64,000 bases of DNA from Sparassis latifolia (Eukaryota > Basidiomycota > Agaricomycetes > Polyporales > Sparassidaceae). The stretch spans positions 1,426,001 through 1,490,000 of the forward strand of contig CM031561.1 in NCBI GenBank assembly GCA_018466975.1, given 5' to 3'. Of the stretch, positions 35,741-47,105 are shown piece by piece. The notes beneath the pieces were generated by a model that saw only the letters and a program-made list of their open reading frames with translations, did no database searches and was not told where the DNA came from. Both the position numbers and the translations under genes were made by a program. Position 1 is the stretch's first letter, and each line of letters opens with the position of its first letter.

Positions 35741-38051
35741 ATGATCGTGCTCACCACACGTGTCCCTTCTCTTCTTCGCCCTTTCCGCTCCGGGATTGAC
35801 ACTTTTCTGAAAAATATGTCTCCAGGAAGTACTCCGTCTAGGGAAAGGGAAGCTCCGGGGACGGATGCACCTGGATTCTCTCTCGCTACTATACTCAGTG
35901 ACGACCACGACAACATCGAACACCCAAACGCGAAGGACGCGCCGGAGGGCAGCTGGGACGAGGAACACCACGAGGAGACTGCGGCTCAGGGTTTTTGTGT
36001 AGAGTGTGAAGGTGCGTGTTCAATTTTTGCGCGTCGGTGTTCGTAACTTACGACGTGCAGACCAGCCTGCGGAAGTGCACTGCGAAACATGTTCTGACGA
36101 CTACTGCGAAGTGTGTTTTGCTGCGCAGCACCGCAAGGGAACGCGTAAGCGGCACGCGAGCAAGTCGCTGACAAGTGAACGCCAAAAGAAAGCCAAGATG
36201 CATAACGGTGCTTCTACCACCAACGAAGTTGCTGTGAGATAACCTGCTACGCGTCAGCCCTCTAGCGGTGTGCTCACAATATCTTGCAGATGGATACGGA
36301 CGACGACTCAGACCACGAACTTGAGCGAATCGCTGCTAATTCATCCTCTGCAGCAACTGCAGTACCCCAATCGACGGTCGGCGACTGGTTCGTTGAGCGT
36401 TCAAAGTTCATTCCTTTACGTCTCGCTCTGGAAGAGCGCAAGTATCTCCGCCTACTCGAAGCGGCGCTTAGCGTCTCGGAATACACAGATAGAATAGACG
36501 CGTTAGGCGGAAGTCTATCGAAGGCGAGGCGCATCGTACACCAGATCCGCGAGCTCTGTTCAATTCTTTCCGGGCTGGTACTCTCGGCGGATTACAAGCA
36601 GGGCCAGGAGTTATTTGCGGATCGCGACTTCGAGGCGAACGAAGCCTTCTTCCAACGGATCTTCGAGCTCGGTCGACGACATAAGATCATGAACCCAGAC
36701 AAGATGCGTTCCACATACGGGAAGCTCATGTATTTACTGCAGGTCAGTGCTCCATGTCTCTGTAGATACTTGTGCAAACATTGTCTCAGGATAGCCAAAC
36801 CCCCGAAGTGAAAGAGCTGCTCAACTTCTCATGCGTAAAGCCGATCCAGTCGGTGTATACCATCATAGAGGCACACCATGCGGTCGATCTCTTGCGGGAT
36901 GACCTTGTAGCGATCGCGACCAAGGAGATCTACTCGGAAGGGCGAACGCGGCGGGATGTCCAGAAAGACATCAAATCGAAGGAGCGTGCGATTGAGACCC
37001 TTGCTGCACGGTACGCACGCGTGGGTTTCAGCGAAGAAAACGTGCGCCAGTGCCTGTACAGCATTGGGGACAATCACGCGTTCCTCCGCACGAACCGTGA
37101 TCCGTGCGACAAGATGATCGCGTACTTGAAGCAGTACTTCCACCCCACGCAGGCGAAGGACTCGAAGAGCAGTCTCGCGATCAAGAGTGGGAAGGGCGGT
37201 GCAAGACTTACACATGACCACTCAAAGCAGTATGCCTATGTCATCCAGAGCTTGACGCTGTGGCGCGAGATCCTGCATGGTAAGCCTCTTATTCGAGAAG
37301 TTGTGGTTCACCTCGAGACTGATTGGACTCTACCGCGTATTAGACATGTTCCACCTATGGTCACTTGCTGAACAAGATCTTCTTTCGGAGAACGTACCAT
37401 ACCGTCTCCGCGACACTGGTCAAGGTCTGAACCGCGTACAGGCCGCTCCAAAGACGTCCCGCATGATGCACTCGATCCTCCATCGTGCTCAGAAAAGTGT
37501 CGGTTCATGGGTCGGATCTTCAGTTGTTCACATGGGTGATCACAATGTCCCCAATGCGTTGATGTTCATCGGTAAATACCACAGGTTGCATCCATCTCCC
37601 CCTTCTTGACGTCTTCGTTTAGATAAATATTCGCAGATCTACCGGATCCTTCTTCCGATATGCAATACGCTTGCACAGATCCCAACGGTGGCAAAAGACC
37701 CCGCACTGCGGTCGTATATTGATGACGAGTTCGGTTCGCCAGAGAATCTCTCTCGCGAGATCCTCGCGGATTTCTTCCGTCACGGGTTCGACGGATCTGG
37801 TGCAGGAAATTATTTCGATGCAGGTAGATGGCTAGTCTTGTCAATGCTCAGGATGATTGCTGACATCGCCGTCTCTGCAGGATCATGTATCGACGGTCGC
37901 TTAACAAGTGCATGGAACTGGTGCTCGCTATTGGAGAAGAAACGTTTCTTCCCGGTATTTTTACTGACAGGTATGTCTAACTCTTCCTCGAGGAGGTCAT
38001 TTCTATTGATACATTCCCCCAGGTTTCATAGGCTTTGATGGCGAATGGTAG
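35741..38051 (+). CDS. B-box zinc finger plus UPF0652/DUF2009 conserved protein
   Basis: Protein of the widely conserved but functionally undefined UPF0652 (DUF2009) family. After a variable N-terminus comes a B-box-like zinc finger (CVECEDQPAEVHCETCSDDYCEVCF, then H residues in AAQHRKGTRKRH). The DUF2009 core follows, with YVIQSLTLWREIL, MFHLWSLAEQDLLSENVPYRLRDTGQGLNRVQ, HMGDHNVPNALMFIDKY, DFFRHGFDGSGAGNYFDAGSCIDGRLTSAWNWCS and the C-terminal GFIGFDGEW. Exons: 35741-36011, 36061-36233, 36290-36742, 36790-37279, 37344-37571, 37623-37823, 37881-37970 and 38023-38051 (1935 nt, 644 aa). A second ATG at 35816 could be the true start, because the extra 25 residues are basic and hydrophobic. No function is assigned. 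Confidence 0.9.
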
Positions 38052-38266
38052 CGCGCAACCAACATCTCTTATGCTATTGTCTTCGAAATAGACTTGCTTT
38101 GATGTTGCAATTTGCTGTCTTTGACTGGTGCACGCACTGTAGAGCAGGGTACAACGGCAATTACATATAATGCTACATGCGTTCGTTGCAGTAATCGCAC
38201 ACCGCCGCGGTGACCCAGCATCTGATAAATCGCTCGGAAAGGCACCTTTCTCTGTGCACTCCTCCC

Positions 38267-39890
38267 TCACGCTGCAGCCGCAGTCTTTGCAGGAATGACG
38301 GGCGTCTCTGTGCCATTTGGTGCTGCGCTTGCCCCTGCAGCACCTACCGCCTCTGTTGTATTGTTCTTTCGGGCGGCGGCTACGACCTCGAGCACCTCTG
38401 CAATGCTAGTCTTCCAGAGGCCCAGTCGTTTCTCCAGCAGTTCCCACTGTGGTCGCTCGAACGCACGCGCTGCTGCGCGAGTGATGTGCAGTGTTTGTGT
38501 CGTCTGGGATAGACGACCGGAAACAAGACCCGCGCGTATAACTGAACATCGCACATGTCAACACACATCCAGTACATAGTACATCTAATGAGCACATACC
38601 GTCAATGACCCAGCGCTCGACTTGAGAAGGCTCGACTTGCAGCGTGGACGCTATAGAGGCGTAAGGCAGGTCATGTCCAATGTTCTGGAACCCGAGGGTT
38701 GTGAGGCTGAGGAGTTTGATCTTGCGCTCTAGCTGCTCCTTGTCGAGCCCTGAGGAATGAATATATTTGCACACAATCGTGAAGCGAGAACAATAGGGAT
38801 GCACTCACCGTACTGGGCAAACGCATTCGCGTGGCTCGCCGACCAGGCGTGGTATTCAGGAAGCCCCTCGTTCAGGAAGATCTGGAGCAGGGAGAATAAC
38901 TCGTGGTCCTTTGCAGATACAACGGCGTCAAGGCGGAATAACGGGTCGAAGTCGAATAGGGAGGGTAGCCGAAGTGCGGTGGCGATAGCATCCACAGCTG
39001 CAGCGTGTGCCGATGGTGAGGACGGAGGGAGAGAGTTGACATAGGACAACGTATATTCATATGATGTTCCTCTGACATAAGAGGTAAAACGGTTATTTAG
39101 TTATTTCTTCAAAGGAGGCTACCCACAGTTCTTGACATTTAGCAAAGGCATCGGCGATCGATTTCAAGAAGTCGCTCTTCTCCTGCTGCGAGACATCCCA
39201 CTCTTGTAGCCACTTCTCAACTTTTGCTCGTTCGAGGGTAAGATGCTCGAGCTCGTCACTTGCGCTTGCGATTTCTATCAGCGTCTTATAAACGAGTAAT
39301 CTCAGAGGAGATTGTCCAGGGATTGCGTTGAAAATATTTGACAATCTGGACGGATGTCGTTAAAAGTCAAGGGGCAACACGAAAGTGCTTCATACATCCG
39401 ATATTTTGTCAGTGTTTGGTCTGGAGTGGAGGATATAGCTTGTAGGAGAGCAATTAGATGTACTTTTGTCTCGGGTGCATCAAGTGGTAGAACGGTGAGG
39501 AAGTGAGAAAATAAAAGGTTGAAGAATCCCTCGATTTCTGAATAGCAGTCAGTCGATACCAAGACCAAAACAGGGTGTGAAAAGCGTACCCTTGTCCGTA
39601 CCATCTCCCAACCCTTTCACCTCGCTGACCACCATTGTGAGAACCTTTCTCCGCCTGTCCTCGTCTTCTTCGATCGGTTTCTCGTTATCTGCTACGGTCA
39701 GAACATCCTGGAAGGGTTGTATGTAGCTTGCCCTCTCTTCCTCTGGATGGCCGCGTGCAAGGTAAACTACCAGCTCGCGGATCTGAACGACAAAGATCAG
39801 CCCAATTCGCTTCATTCGAATATTAAAGACTGGTACCTGTTCCGAGAAGGTGCCCTCTGTAAATACAGATACCGAGTCTGTCGCGGGCAT
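38267..39890 (-). CDS. translation initiation factor eIF3 subunit m (PCI domain)
   Basis: Subunit of the eIF3 complex, which organises the 43S preinitiation complex. The pattern is typical of eIF3m: IRELVVYLARG, NLLFSHFLTVLPLDAPETKVHLIALLQAI, LSNIFNAIPGQSPLRLLVYKTLIEIA, KVEKWLQEWDVSQQEKSDFLKSIADAF, then a C-terminal PCI domain with LLSLTTLGFQNIGHDLPYASIASTLQ and VERWVIDVIRAGLVSGRLSQT. Exons on the minus strand: 39890-39837, 39782-39590, 39537-39396, 39345-39127, 39071-38809, 38749-38600 and 38541-38267 (431 aa; phases check). The start is the ATG at 39890, because the frame extends upstream only with non-ATG codons. The first intron (39836-39783) is 54 nt and stop-free in frame. The tail is Ala/Thr/Pro-rich. 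Confidence 0.94.
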
Positions 39891-40754
39891 TTTTTGGGAG
39901 GAAGTTTGAGGCAAAGATTAGAGGCCCAATATGGCAAGTGCTTCTACCAACCATCCAAGTTGCCGATACGGATCGGGCAAGTTTAATTCAAGTTCATCTA
40001 GCTCATAGTGACACGCTACTGTATGAATTGCAGAGTGTCATACATCTCATGCCATGCACCTGAATATCTCTTTTGTAGCGTATTCTCTCATCCGAGAACC
40101 GGAAGTCATCTCAGGCAGGCTGTACACTGACCTCAGACGTAATCATGGTCAACATGGATCGAAAGATTCCAGACTGTGCCTGTACAAGATGCTATACCAA
40201 CTATTGGCGTCGTGATCGCAGGTACTCTATTCCCCGTGAAGTGCCCGTACTGAGGAAACAGTTTCTATACGTATCAATTAGTTTTGAAGTCCATTGACAT
40301 CTCATTTACAGTTGTCGCGGCTCAGTCTGCATTCTTCCAGATGTTCTATCGAGATCGGATGACAACCAAAAGCAGTTCCCTACCATGAGTGCATAATGAC
40401 GTTAGCGAAGAGCCTGCCCTCTCTCATCCTTTAAAATCCGCCCAGGGATGTTCGAAGTGGCCAACACTCCCGGATGCGGGACCCAGGGGTTTAATGTGAG
40501 CTGCACAGCCTCTACAGCTGGAATCTGTAACTAGTCGATGGACTGGGTTCGGGACGCCCAACCTCCAGAAATCGCCGGAGACCATATGTACTGATCGTCA
40601 CGGAGTAGTAGCAGGTACCTCTTCTTCGTTCTTCAATGCACAGGCCTGTTACCACCTCGTTAAGCCTGCGTATTAGTGTGTACGGTGCATGCGACCATGG
40701 GTCATTCCGATAACGACAGTACATGAATGATATAACCCTCCAAAGACGTTAAGC
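39891..40754. other. intergenic region, eIF3m promoter to DLIC 3' flank
   Basis: About 860 bp between two minus-strand genes. It contains the eIF3m promoter and the 3' flank of the dynein gene. I see no open frame with family features, no tRNA and no repeat. Confidence 0.5.
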
Positions 40755-42701
40755 TCAACTACCTTCATCCATTTCACTCGCACCCGCGTTCGAGCTTGCT
40801 GTTGCATTACCATTGGCCTTGGGCGACGCCGCCCGCCCAGATGCAGCACTCGCACCTGCGCCAGTGCGGTCCTTCGAGCTCAACAAGCTCTGGAAGAAGT
40901 TTTGCAGTACCTCATGTTGCGTCTGCCCGCCCGTGGGACTCGGTGAGCCCGCAGACGACAGCGTTGGCGACGGGACAGTCGAGCGCCCGGCGCCACCGGC
41001 GGACGGGACAGTGAGTGTCGAGGGCGGGCGCCCCGCCGCCCGCCCCCCAAGCTTCCGCGCGGCATCCCCGCTCACGCTCATGCCGAGCGCGGCGGTACCG
41101 CCACCAGCACCGCCGACTCCACCCTCCATCTCGGTCAGTGCGCGCTCGACGTTCGGCAGGTTGAAGCTACTGCTGCCCATGGGCCCGACGATGCCCGCCG
41201 CGACGCTCTCGTTCGGATTTCGGAATGCGCCACGTGGGTCGCGGTCGGGCTTCTTCGAGTTCTCGTCGTAGTTCTTGGCGAGGAATGCCTGCTCGGGCGT
41301 GGGGTTGTTGAAGGGGGGTAATGGCGGGGGCTGCGGGCAGTCAGTTTCGGCCCCGTATGCTGAATCCACGCGGGAATGCTAACCTTGGCGCCCTGGTCGG
41401 GCACGAGCATGCTGTACATCTTCTTCGCGCCCGATTCGCCGGTGTCATCTTCCGCGTGGTCGAGATCGTGTTCCCAAGCCTCGCCCCATGATTTGGCGTC
41501 GAACCCGTCGCGCAACACGCTGATCTTTCCCCAGCTGTCCCACCCTGCTGGTACGACGATCTTGTCGCGGTCGAGCGTGTTTGGTTTATGTTGGAAGGGG
41601 AAGCGGTTCCGGACGGGTGCGGGTGCATCTGTGGCCGACGCGAATCCGGGTGCTGGTGCGGGCGGCATAAAGAGTAGGTGGAGGGCGTACTGTCGGAGGA
41701 GCTGCAGTGTAGCAGGTAGAGGCGTGGTGTAGAACAGCGCGGAGCCATCTAGACATGCGTTATTCGTGAAGACGGAAATATGCGAGGGTATCTGTGACGC
41801 ACATTTTAGACAGATGGTCCGCAAGACCTGCATGACGCCGTCCGTCCGTTCTTCCCATTCCTCTCCCTTGCCCTTTACCATTCCGCCCATTCCGGAGGTC
41901 CCGGCACCGATCATGTCGTCGGTCCCGTCGATTAGATCTGCTTTTGTGCATGCTACGATGATGGGCACGCCAGCGGTATTATGCGTAAATGTGCCTGGCC
42001 CTAGTGGCAGGAGAGTACTTGACATGGTAGAAGTAGTGGGTATTGGTTCGGCAGATGGTTCAGTATAATGTTGCAGATGTGCCTGCACTGCAGATTGGCA
42101 GTCTCAAACTCAGAGAGCAGGAAGACAACGACGCGTGCTCACATCGTTCACGGTTCTCTTCCCGTACAATTTCAAGCTCCCGCGCATCGCTCGTCCTCAC
42201 CCAACTTTCCACCCATTCTAGCCATGTTTGCAGCTCCTCAACAAAGGTCCAGGGACGCGTCCAATCCAGCACGATTACGACAAGGGTATGTGGTAGCGAC
42301 ACGCGCGGCGGTAGAAAATGGGGGAGTAACGCGGTATACGAGGGTGCTGAGGACGGCACGGTGTACACCGACAGCCGTGCAAGGGTATCTACACACAAAA
42401 ACACGTCCGTTCATCACAAGTGCTGCAACGGAGGGCGCTCGCACTCACCTTCATCGGCGTCGTCCCGCACGTCCGCCCAGTCATATCCCAGCGAGAAGTC
42501 GTACCGCTTCTCCTCGTTACCTTCGTCTGAATCGGGCTTCTGGAGTAAGGCGGATACGAGAGCAGACTTGCCGGAGGATGGCTGGCCTAGCACGAGGATT
42601 TGTTTGGAGGGTATGGAGCGAGATGTGGAGACGGAATCGAGGATGGACGACCAGAGGTCCTGAGGAGGGGCTTGCGGCGACAACGGGGGGGAATTGTCCA
42701 T
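40755..42701 (-). CDS. cytoplasmic dynein light intermediate chain
   Basis: Light intermediate chain of cytoplasmic dynein, linking the motor to cargo adaptors. A Ras-like fold begins with the P-loop LVLGQPSSGKSALV (about residue 33), followed by RYDFSLGYDWADV, HTLVVIVLDWTRPWTFVEELQTWLEW, VPIIVACTKADLID, TICLKYGSALFYTTPLPATLQLLRQYALHLLF and NTLDRDKIVVPAGWDSWGKISVLRDGFD. The C-terminal adaptor-binding region is Ser/Gly/Ala-rich and includes LPPFNNPTPEQAFLAKNYDENSK and a short helix HEVLQNFFQSLLSSK. Exons on the minus strand: 42701-42449, 42388-42143, 42087-41803, 41748-41384 and 41330-40755 (1725 nt, 574 aa). The intron 41802-41749 is 54 nt and stop-free. Dynein-dependent transport is important for nuclear migration in hyphae. 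Confidence 0.93.
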
Positions 42702-42870
42702 AATATCGTGGCTCCTCACCCTGCTGATATTAATGCTTATACGTTGTCACTGCAAGTGGCTGCTGTGGACTGAAGCAGTGAATATTGCAGCAACTTTGAT
42801 TTCAAACTCCGGTAACTCGATCGCCCATTCGCGCTCGTCGTCCCGTCTCTCCTTTCTACCTGGCTTCATC
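42702..42870. promoter_or_regulatory. compact divergent promoter, dynein LIC and Tip41
   Basis: Only 169 bp separate the two divergent ATGs, so the two genes very likely share a nucleosome-depleted promoter. No distinctive motif is recognised. Confidence 0.5.
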
Positions 42871-43990
42871 ATGTCCGCCACCGTACCAACCCCCAAGCAT
42901 CACCTTAGCGAGTCCTCGAACTCACGCACCATCGAGATTGGGGAGTGGATCATCACCGCGCGCACAAACCCCATTTCAAACGCAGGCGAGTGCGACGCGC
43001 TCCAGGTGGCTCTGAGCGGGATGCCGCTGCCCGAGATGACCTTTGGGAATAATGCGCTCGAGTTGAAGCACAAGACCAGCGGCTGGCAGTATGCGTTCAC
43101 TACCGAGGCGTCTTTAAAAGCCGTTAAGAACGGAGAGCTCGGGGAGGGCGATGGCGCCGTGAAGGTGGGGCACGCGGATGCCTGGCTGAAGAGTCGGTAC
43201 GGCCTTGGTTAATTTCATGTTCCTGACCTGTGCCTTTATTTCATGTTAGGTCGGGACCGTCGTCCCAGCTTCCGATGCCCAAAACAGTCCCCACAAAGCC
43301 GTATGACTGGACGTACACCACCATATACCCTGGGCATGCCATAGCTACTTCAGACTCGGTATCATGGCAACCTGCTGAAGCGGACAATCCGTCGCACACC
43401 ATCCCACTGGCTGAGCTTACTCGCCAGGATCCTATCCTGTTCTACGCAGAGATACCGCTCTTCGAGGACGAGCTCCACGACAATGGCACTTCCCAGTTAA
43501 TCGTCAGAATAGTGAGTACGTCCTTTGACAGGAAGTCCCGAGTTTTCCCTCTGACGTTGGATCGCAGCGCGTCATGCCGACCTGCCTCTTCATACTGTCG
43601 CGCTTCACGCTCCGAGTAGATCATGTCCTCTTTCGGACGTATGACACGCGGATATATCACTCGTTCGCATCGTCTCCTTCTCTGGTCGTGCGAGAGACTA
43701 GCGGGTGGGAGGCTCCATACGAGTGGCTGAAACGAGTATGTCGCAACGCTTTTTGCGAGTTTGCGATTGTTGCTGATGCATTCGCTTGTGAACAGCGATT
43801 GCCCAAGCGTGACGACTTGACAACGCTCACGGATGCAACCTTCATCGCAAAGACTCTGACAGAGATGCCGCCAGAGGTTTCGCAGCAGGCCGGTGCTGGC
43901 ACACGATGGAGAGGACTCGGTACCAAATTGTCGGTCGCAACTCTACAGAAATCCGGAGTGAATAATGCCAAGATACCCGAGGCTCGATGA
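42871..43990 (+). CDS. Tip41-like TOR signalling regulator
   Basis: Homologue of yeast Tip41/human TIPRL, which binds PP2A-type catalytic subunits and Tap42/alpha4 downstream of TOR. Family blocks: GEWIITARTNPIS, LPEMTFGNNALELKHKTSGW, KPYDWTYTTIYPGH, IPLAELTRQDPILFYAEIPLFEDELHDNG, RVMPTCLFILSRFTLRVDHVLFRTYDTRIYH and a C-terminal acidic/helical segment. Exons: 42871-43196, 43250-43511, 43568-43735 and 43796-43990 (951 nt, 316 aa). The last intron (43736-43795, 60 nt) is stop-free and in frame and would add 20 residues if retained. Confidence 0.94.
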
Positions 43991-44111
43991 ATTCTCATAT
44001 ATTCACTCAACTAATCCCGTCAATATTCCCAGAGCCGTCTGTATTATATGTTGTCGTGTGTCAGAATTGTATTTTATGATTTTATGTCGAACATTAGAAC
44101 CCTAACCCGAC

Positions 44112-44117
44112 GATGAG
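44112..44117 (+). promoter_or_regulatory. possible PAC-like motif upstream of Rrs1
   Basis: The sequence ACGATGAG, with core GATGAG, lies about 110 bp upstream of the Rrs1 start. PAC (GCGATGAG) is the classic promoter element of ribosome-biogenesis genes in ascomycete yeasts. A six-base match is weak evidence on its own. Confidence 0.3.
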
Positions 44118-44226
44118 AGCTGTATGACGGCAAACCCCGGCCCTCTCGATCTTCGTTTTCTCGCCGCCTAACTAGCGCTCAAGGACTCAGTCTATATACC
44201 CTTCACCTACCTTTGCAAAACAAAAC

Positions 44227-45430
44227 ATGGACGTATCAGATATCCTCTCTGCTCATGCAGCGAAGCAGTATGTTCTCCGAAGTTGTTGTCTCCGAGTGAT
44301 ACACCTGAAACCGAATTTTGCAGAAAAGCCGTCACGGTCGAGAAGGACATCCCTCTCGAGATCGATACCGGTTTCCTGACAGTGACGGACCTGAACCCAG
44401 TAGATGCCGAGAGCTACGAGTACGTCTCCTACATCCTCCTTTTCAATCGCGACATATTCTGACCGTTAAATAAATTCAGAGCGAACCTCGAAGACTACCT
44501 CCTCTCCACTGCACGCGACGGCGCCCAAGCCATGATCGGGGCGCTCTTCTCCCTCCCGACGACCGCCTCCGAGGACGGGCCGCTCGCACAGCTCCCCACG
44601 CCGACTACGGCGCTCCCGCGTGCGAAGCCGCTGCCGAAGCCGAAGCCGCCGACCAAGTGGGAGCAATTCGCGAAGGCGAAGGGTATCCAGCACCGCACGC
44701 GCGAGAAGCGGGTGTGGGATGAGGAGCGCCAGGAGTGGGTCGACCGCTGGGGCTGGCGCGGTGCGAACAAGAAGGAGGAGGGCCAGTGGCTCACGGAGGT
44801 GCGGGCAAATGCAGGTACGGTTTTTATCTTCTCTGCGTTTGGGCAGATCAGTGGAACGTGCTGAACGTTGCGCAGATGTCGACCATGACCCTGCGAAAGT
44901 TGTGCGCGATAAGCGTAAAGCAAAGGTTGCGAAGAACGAGCGGCAGCACCAGTCAAATGTCGCGCGTGCCCAGCAGTCGGGTGCGAGCTCGAGTGCTGGG
45001 GTTGCCTCGTCGGCGGACCGCAAAACGAACATCGACAGGACACTTGCCACAACACGCACGAGTACCGCGAGCATGGGCAGATTTGATAAGAAGTTGGAGG
45101 GCGAGAAAAAACTGAAGGGTGTGAAGCGGAAGGTATGCAGCATCGGCCTCCTTCGTTTTATTTTTTTCTAACGAGATGTACGAACCTCAGTTTGATCCCA
45201 CCGAAGTATCTGCGTCGAGGGAGAAGTCAAATAATCTTGCCATTATCTCGAAGCTTGATCGAGAAGGACCCTCGAAGAAGGCGAAGATATCTTCTCTGAG
45301 CAACCCGGGAGGCGGATCTGGGGACGTCCTAAATGTCAGGAAAGCAATTAGGTCCGCAAGTAAGGGGAAGGGCAGTGCTGCACTCGCAAGAGAAGGCGGT
45401 GGTGGCAAAAGCAAGAAGGGCCGTAGGTAG
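44227..45430 (+). CDS. RRS1: ribosome biogenesis regulatory protein Rrs1
   Basis: Nucleolar assembly factor that with Rpf2 recruits the 5S RNP to pre-60S particles. Signatures: VTVEKDIPLEIDTGFLTVTDLNPVD, NLEDYLLSTARDGAQAMIGALFSLPT, LPTPTTALPRAKPLPKPKPPTKWEQFAKAKGI and RVWDEERQEWVDRWGWRGANKK, followed by a Lys-rich C-terminus with predicted nuclear/nucleolar signals (KSKKGRR). Exons: 44227-44267, 44324-44419, 44480-44814, 44876-45132 and 45191-45430 (969 nt, 322 aa). The first exon encodes only 13 residues plus two bases. It converges on TFIIB with 195 bp between stop codons. Confidence 0.95.
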
Positions 45431-45625
45431 TTGATTCCTAATGCAATTGCTTTGGGGTATTTTTCACTTGGTCAAGACATGAATTACACCAAACCGAGAG
45501 CTCAAGGAGCTCAAATCGAATAACATTGGATGTAAGTATACAAAGGACTGCATATTACGAACGGCAGAGAGTACAATATGGCGGGGTCTCTCCAACCTCT
45601 CCGCCCAAACAATGATCGTGAGCCT

Positions 45626-46758
45626 TCACTTGCTCGAGTTGTCCATGGGAAGCCTATCCAAATTCGCCTTCCCATCCTTGAGCCACTCCTCCTTCACCAG
45701 CTTCTCCCTCTCCGCGTAGTACAGCCTGTACACCAATTTAATGGTGCCCTCGCTGACACCCGCCACCGAACTGATGTCACGTATGCTCTTCACCTTGCCA
45801 AGGAGATGGCAGGTGAAGTATATCGCACCACCAGCGATAGATACGGGTGAGCGGCCATCTGCAATGCCCAGCTCGCGTGCCTCCTTGATGATGTCAGAGC
45901 AGATGGGCTGTACGATGGGTGGCAGGTCGAGGTGGTTGCAGTACCGCACGAGCAGGTCCTCCGGACCACTAACCCCGACGACCCTGCCGAAGCGCCGGCT
46001 GACCGTCGACGACGCGCCGGGGGTTAGGTTGAATGCCTGCTCGAGGGCCTTGTAGCATTGTCCAAGCAGCTTTTTACTGACGCGCGTGAGGTTGCAAATC
46101 TCGCGGAACGTGCGCGGGACGTGTGCTTGCCGGCACGCGATGAAAATACATGCTGCAATGACCGCGTCGAGCGGCTTTCCGCGGAGAAGTTTTTCCTCGT
46201 CCGCGCGCTTGTAGAGCTGCTTCGCGATGTCGGAGATCGTCTTTGGGAGGGAGAATTGGTCGCACCACGTCGCAATTTCGCGGAAAGCTGTGAGGAGGTT
46301 ACGCTCTGCACGCGATGCGGTAGAGCGAGACGCTGCGCGCTGAAGCTCGCGCGCGATGCCGGAACCGCCATCACGGAAGGAAATGGCGGTATCGAGCTGC
46401 TCGATACCGTCCATGAGAGGGTCGGACGCGGCACCAACACGCGACGGGTCATCGCCTTCGTCATTGGCGAACGTCTAGTAGCCACATAAGGAAAGCCCAT
46501 AAAATGATTCACAAAGAGGGGGAAAATCGGGGCGCCAGCACTTACCCGCCATTCACTCCTCGTATCGACAACCCGGTCGCCCAGAACCAGCCCACACGTG
46601 CCACATACCAGATCGCCGCTGCTGAACTCTTCGACGATGTTGGGGTTGGGATCTTTGCACTCGGGGCAAATTAAGCGAACCGCAAGATCGGGGCCAAAGG
46701 TAAGCTGCTGAGGCTTTTGCAGTTGTTGAGCGAGAGGAAAGGGCTGAGAATAAGCCAT
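45626..46758 (-). CDS. SUA7: transcription initiation factor TFIIB
   Basis: General RNA polymerase II factor bridging TBP-bound promoters and the polymerase. The N-terminal zinc ribbon has CPEC and CGTC (residues about 31-55), then the B-finger region [27 protein letters not shown]. Two cyclin-fold repeats follow ([49 protein letters not shown] and [42 protein letters not shown]). Exons on the minus strand: 46758-46546 and 46474-45626 (1062 nt, 353 aa). The single 71-nt intron is placed by the uninterrupted B-finger motif. Confidence 0.96.
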
Positions 46759-47105
46759 GGCAGGTGTGGGCTGTTCGGCGACGGAGTCTGCTTGTCGAGA
46801 TGAGAGTAAACCGCTCAGACAATGGACGAACTAAGGCCGGTCGCTGAAGTGTATAGAATCATTGGAACACCAATACAGACGTAAGATAAACCTACCACGG
46901 ACACCCTGCAGCACAAAGGACACGACGACGACGCGGCGACGATGGGCGTAGAGGCTGAAGAGACGTGAGAGCCAAAGAGCCACTGCATGACAAACATATC
47001 CAGCGCGAGGACAAACACGCGCAAACAGGATGGGCCAATCGAGAGACACTTCCGCCACTCTTCTCACCACTGTCTGTCTACACAGTCGACCAGCAACATG
47101 GGCAA
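46759..47105. promoter_or_regulatory. divergent promoter of TFIIB and an unknown gene
   Basis: A 347-bp stretch between divergent starts. An out-of-frame upstream ATG lies 8 bp before the + start (47098). No other defined motif is seen. Confidence 0.45.
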
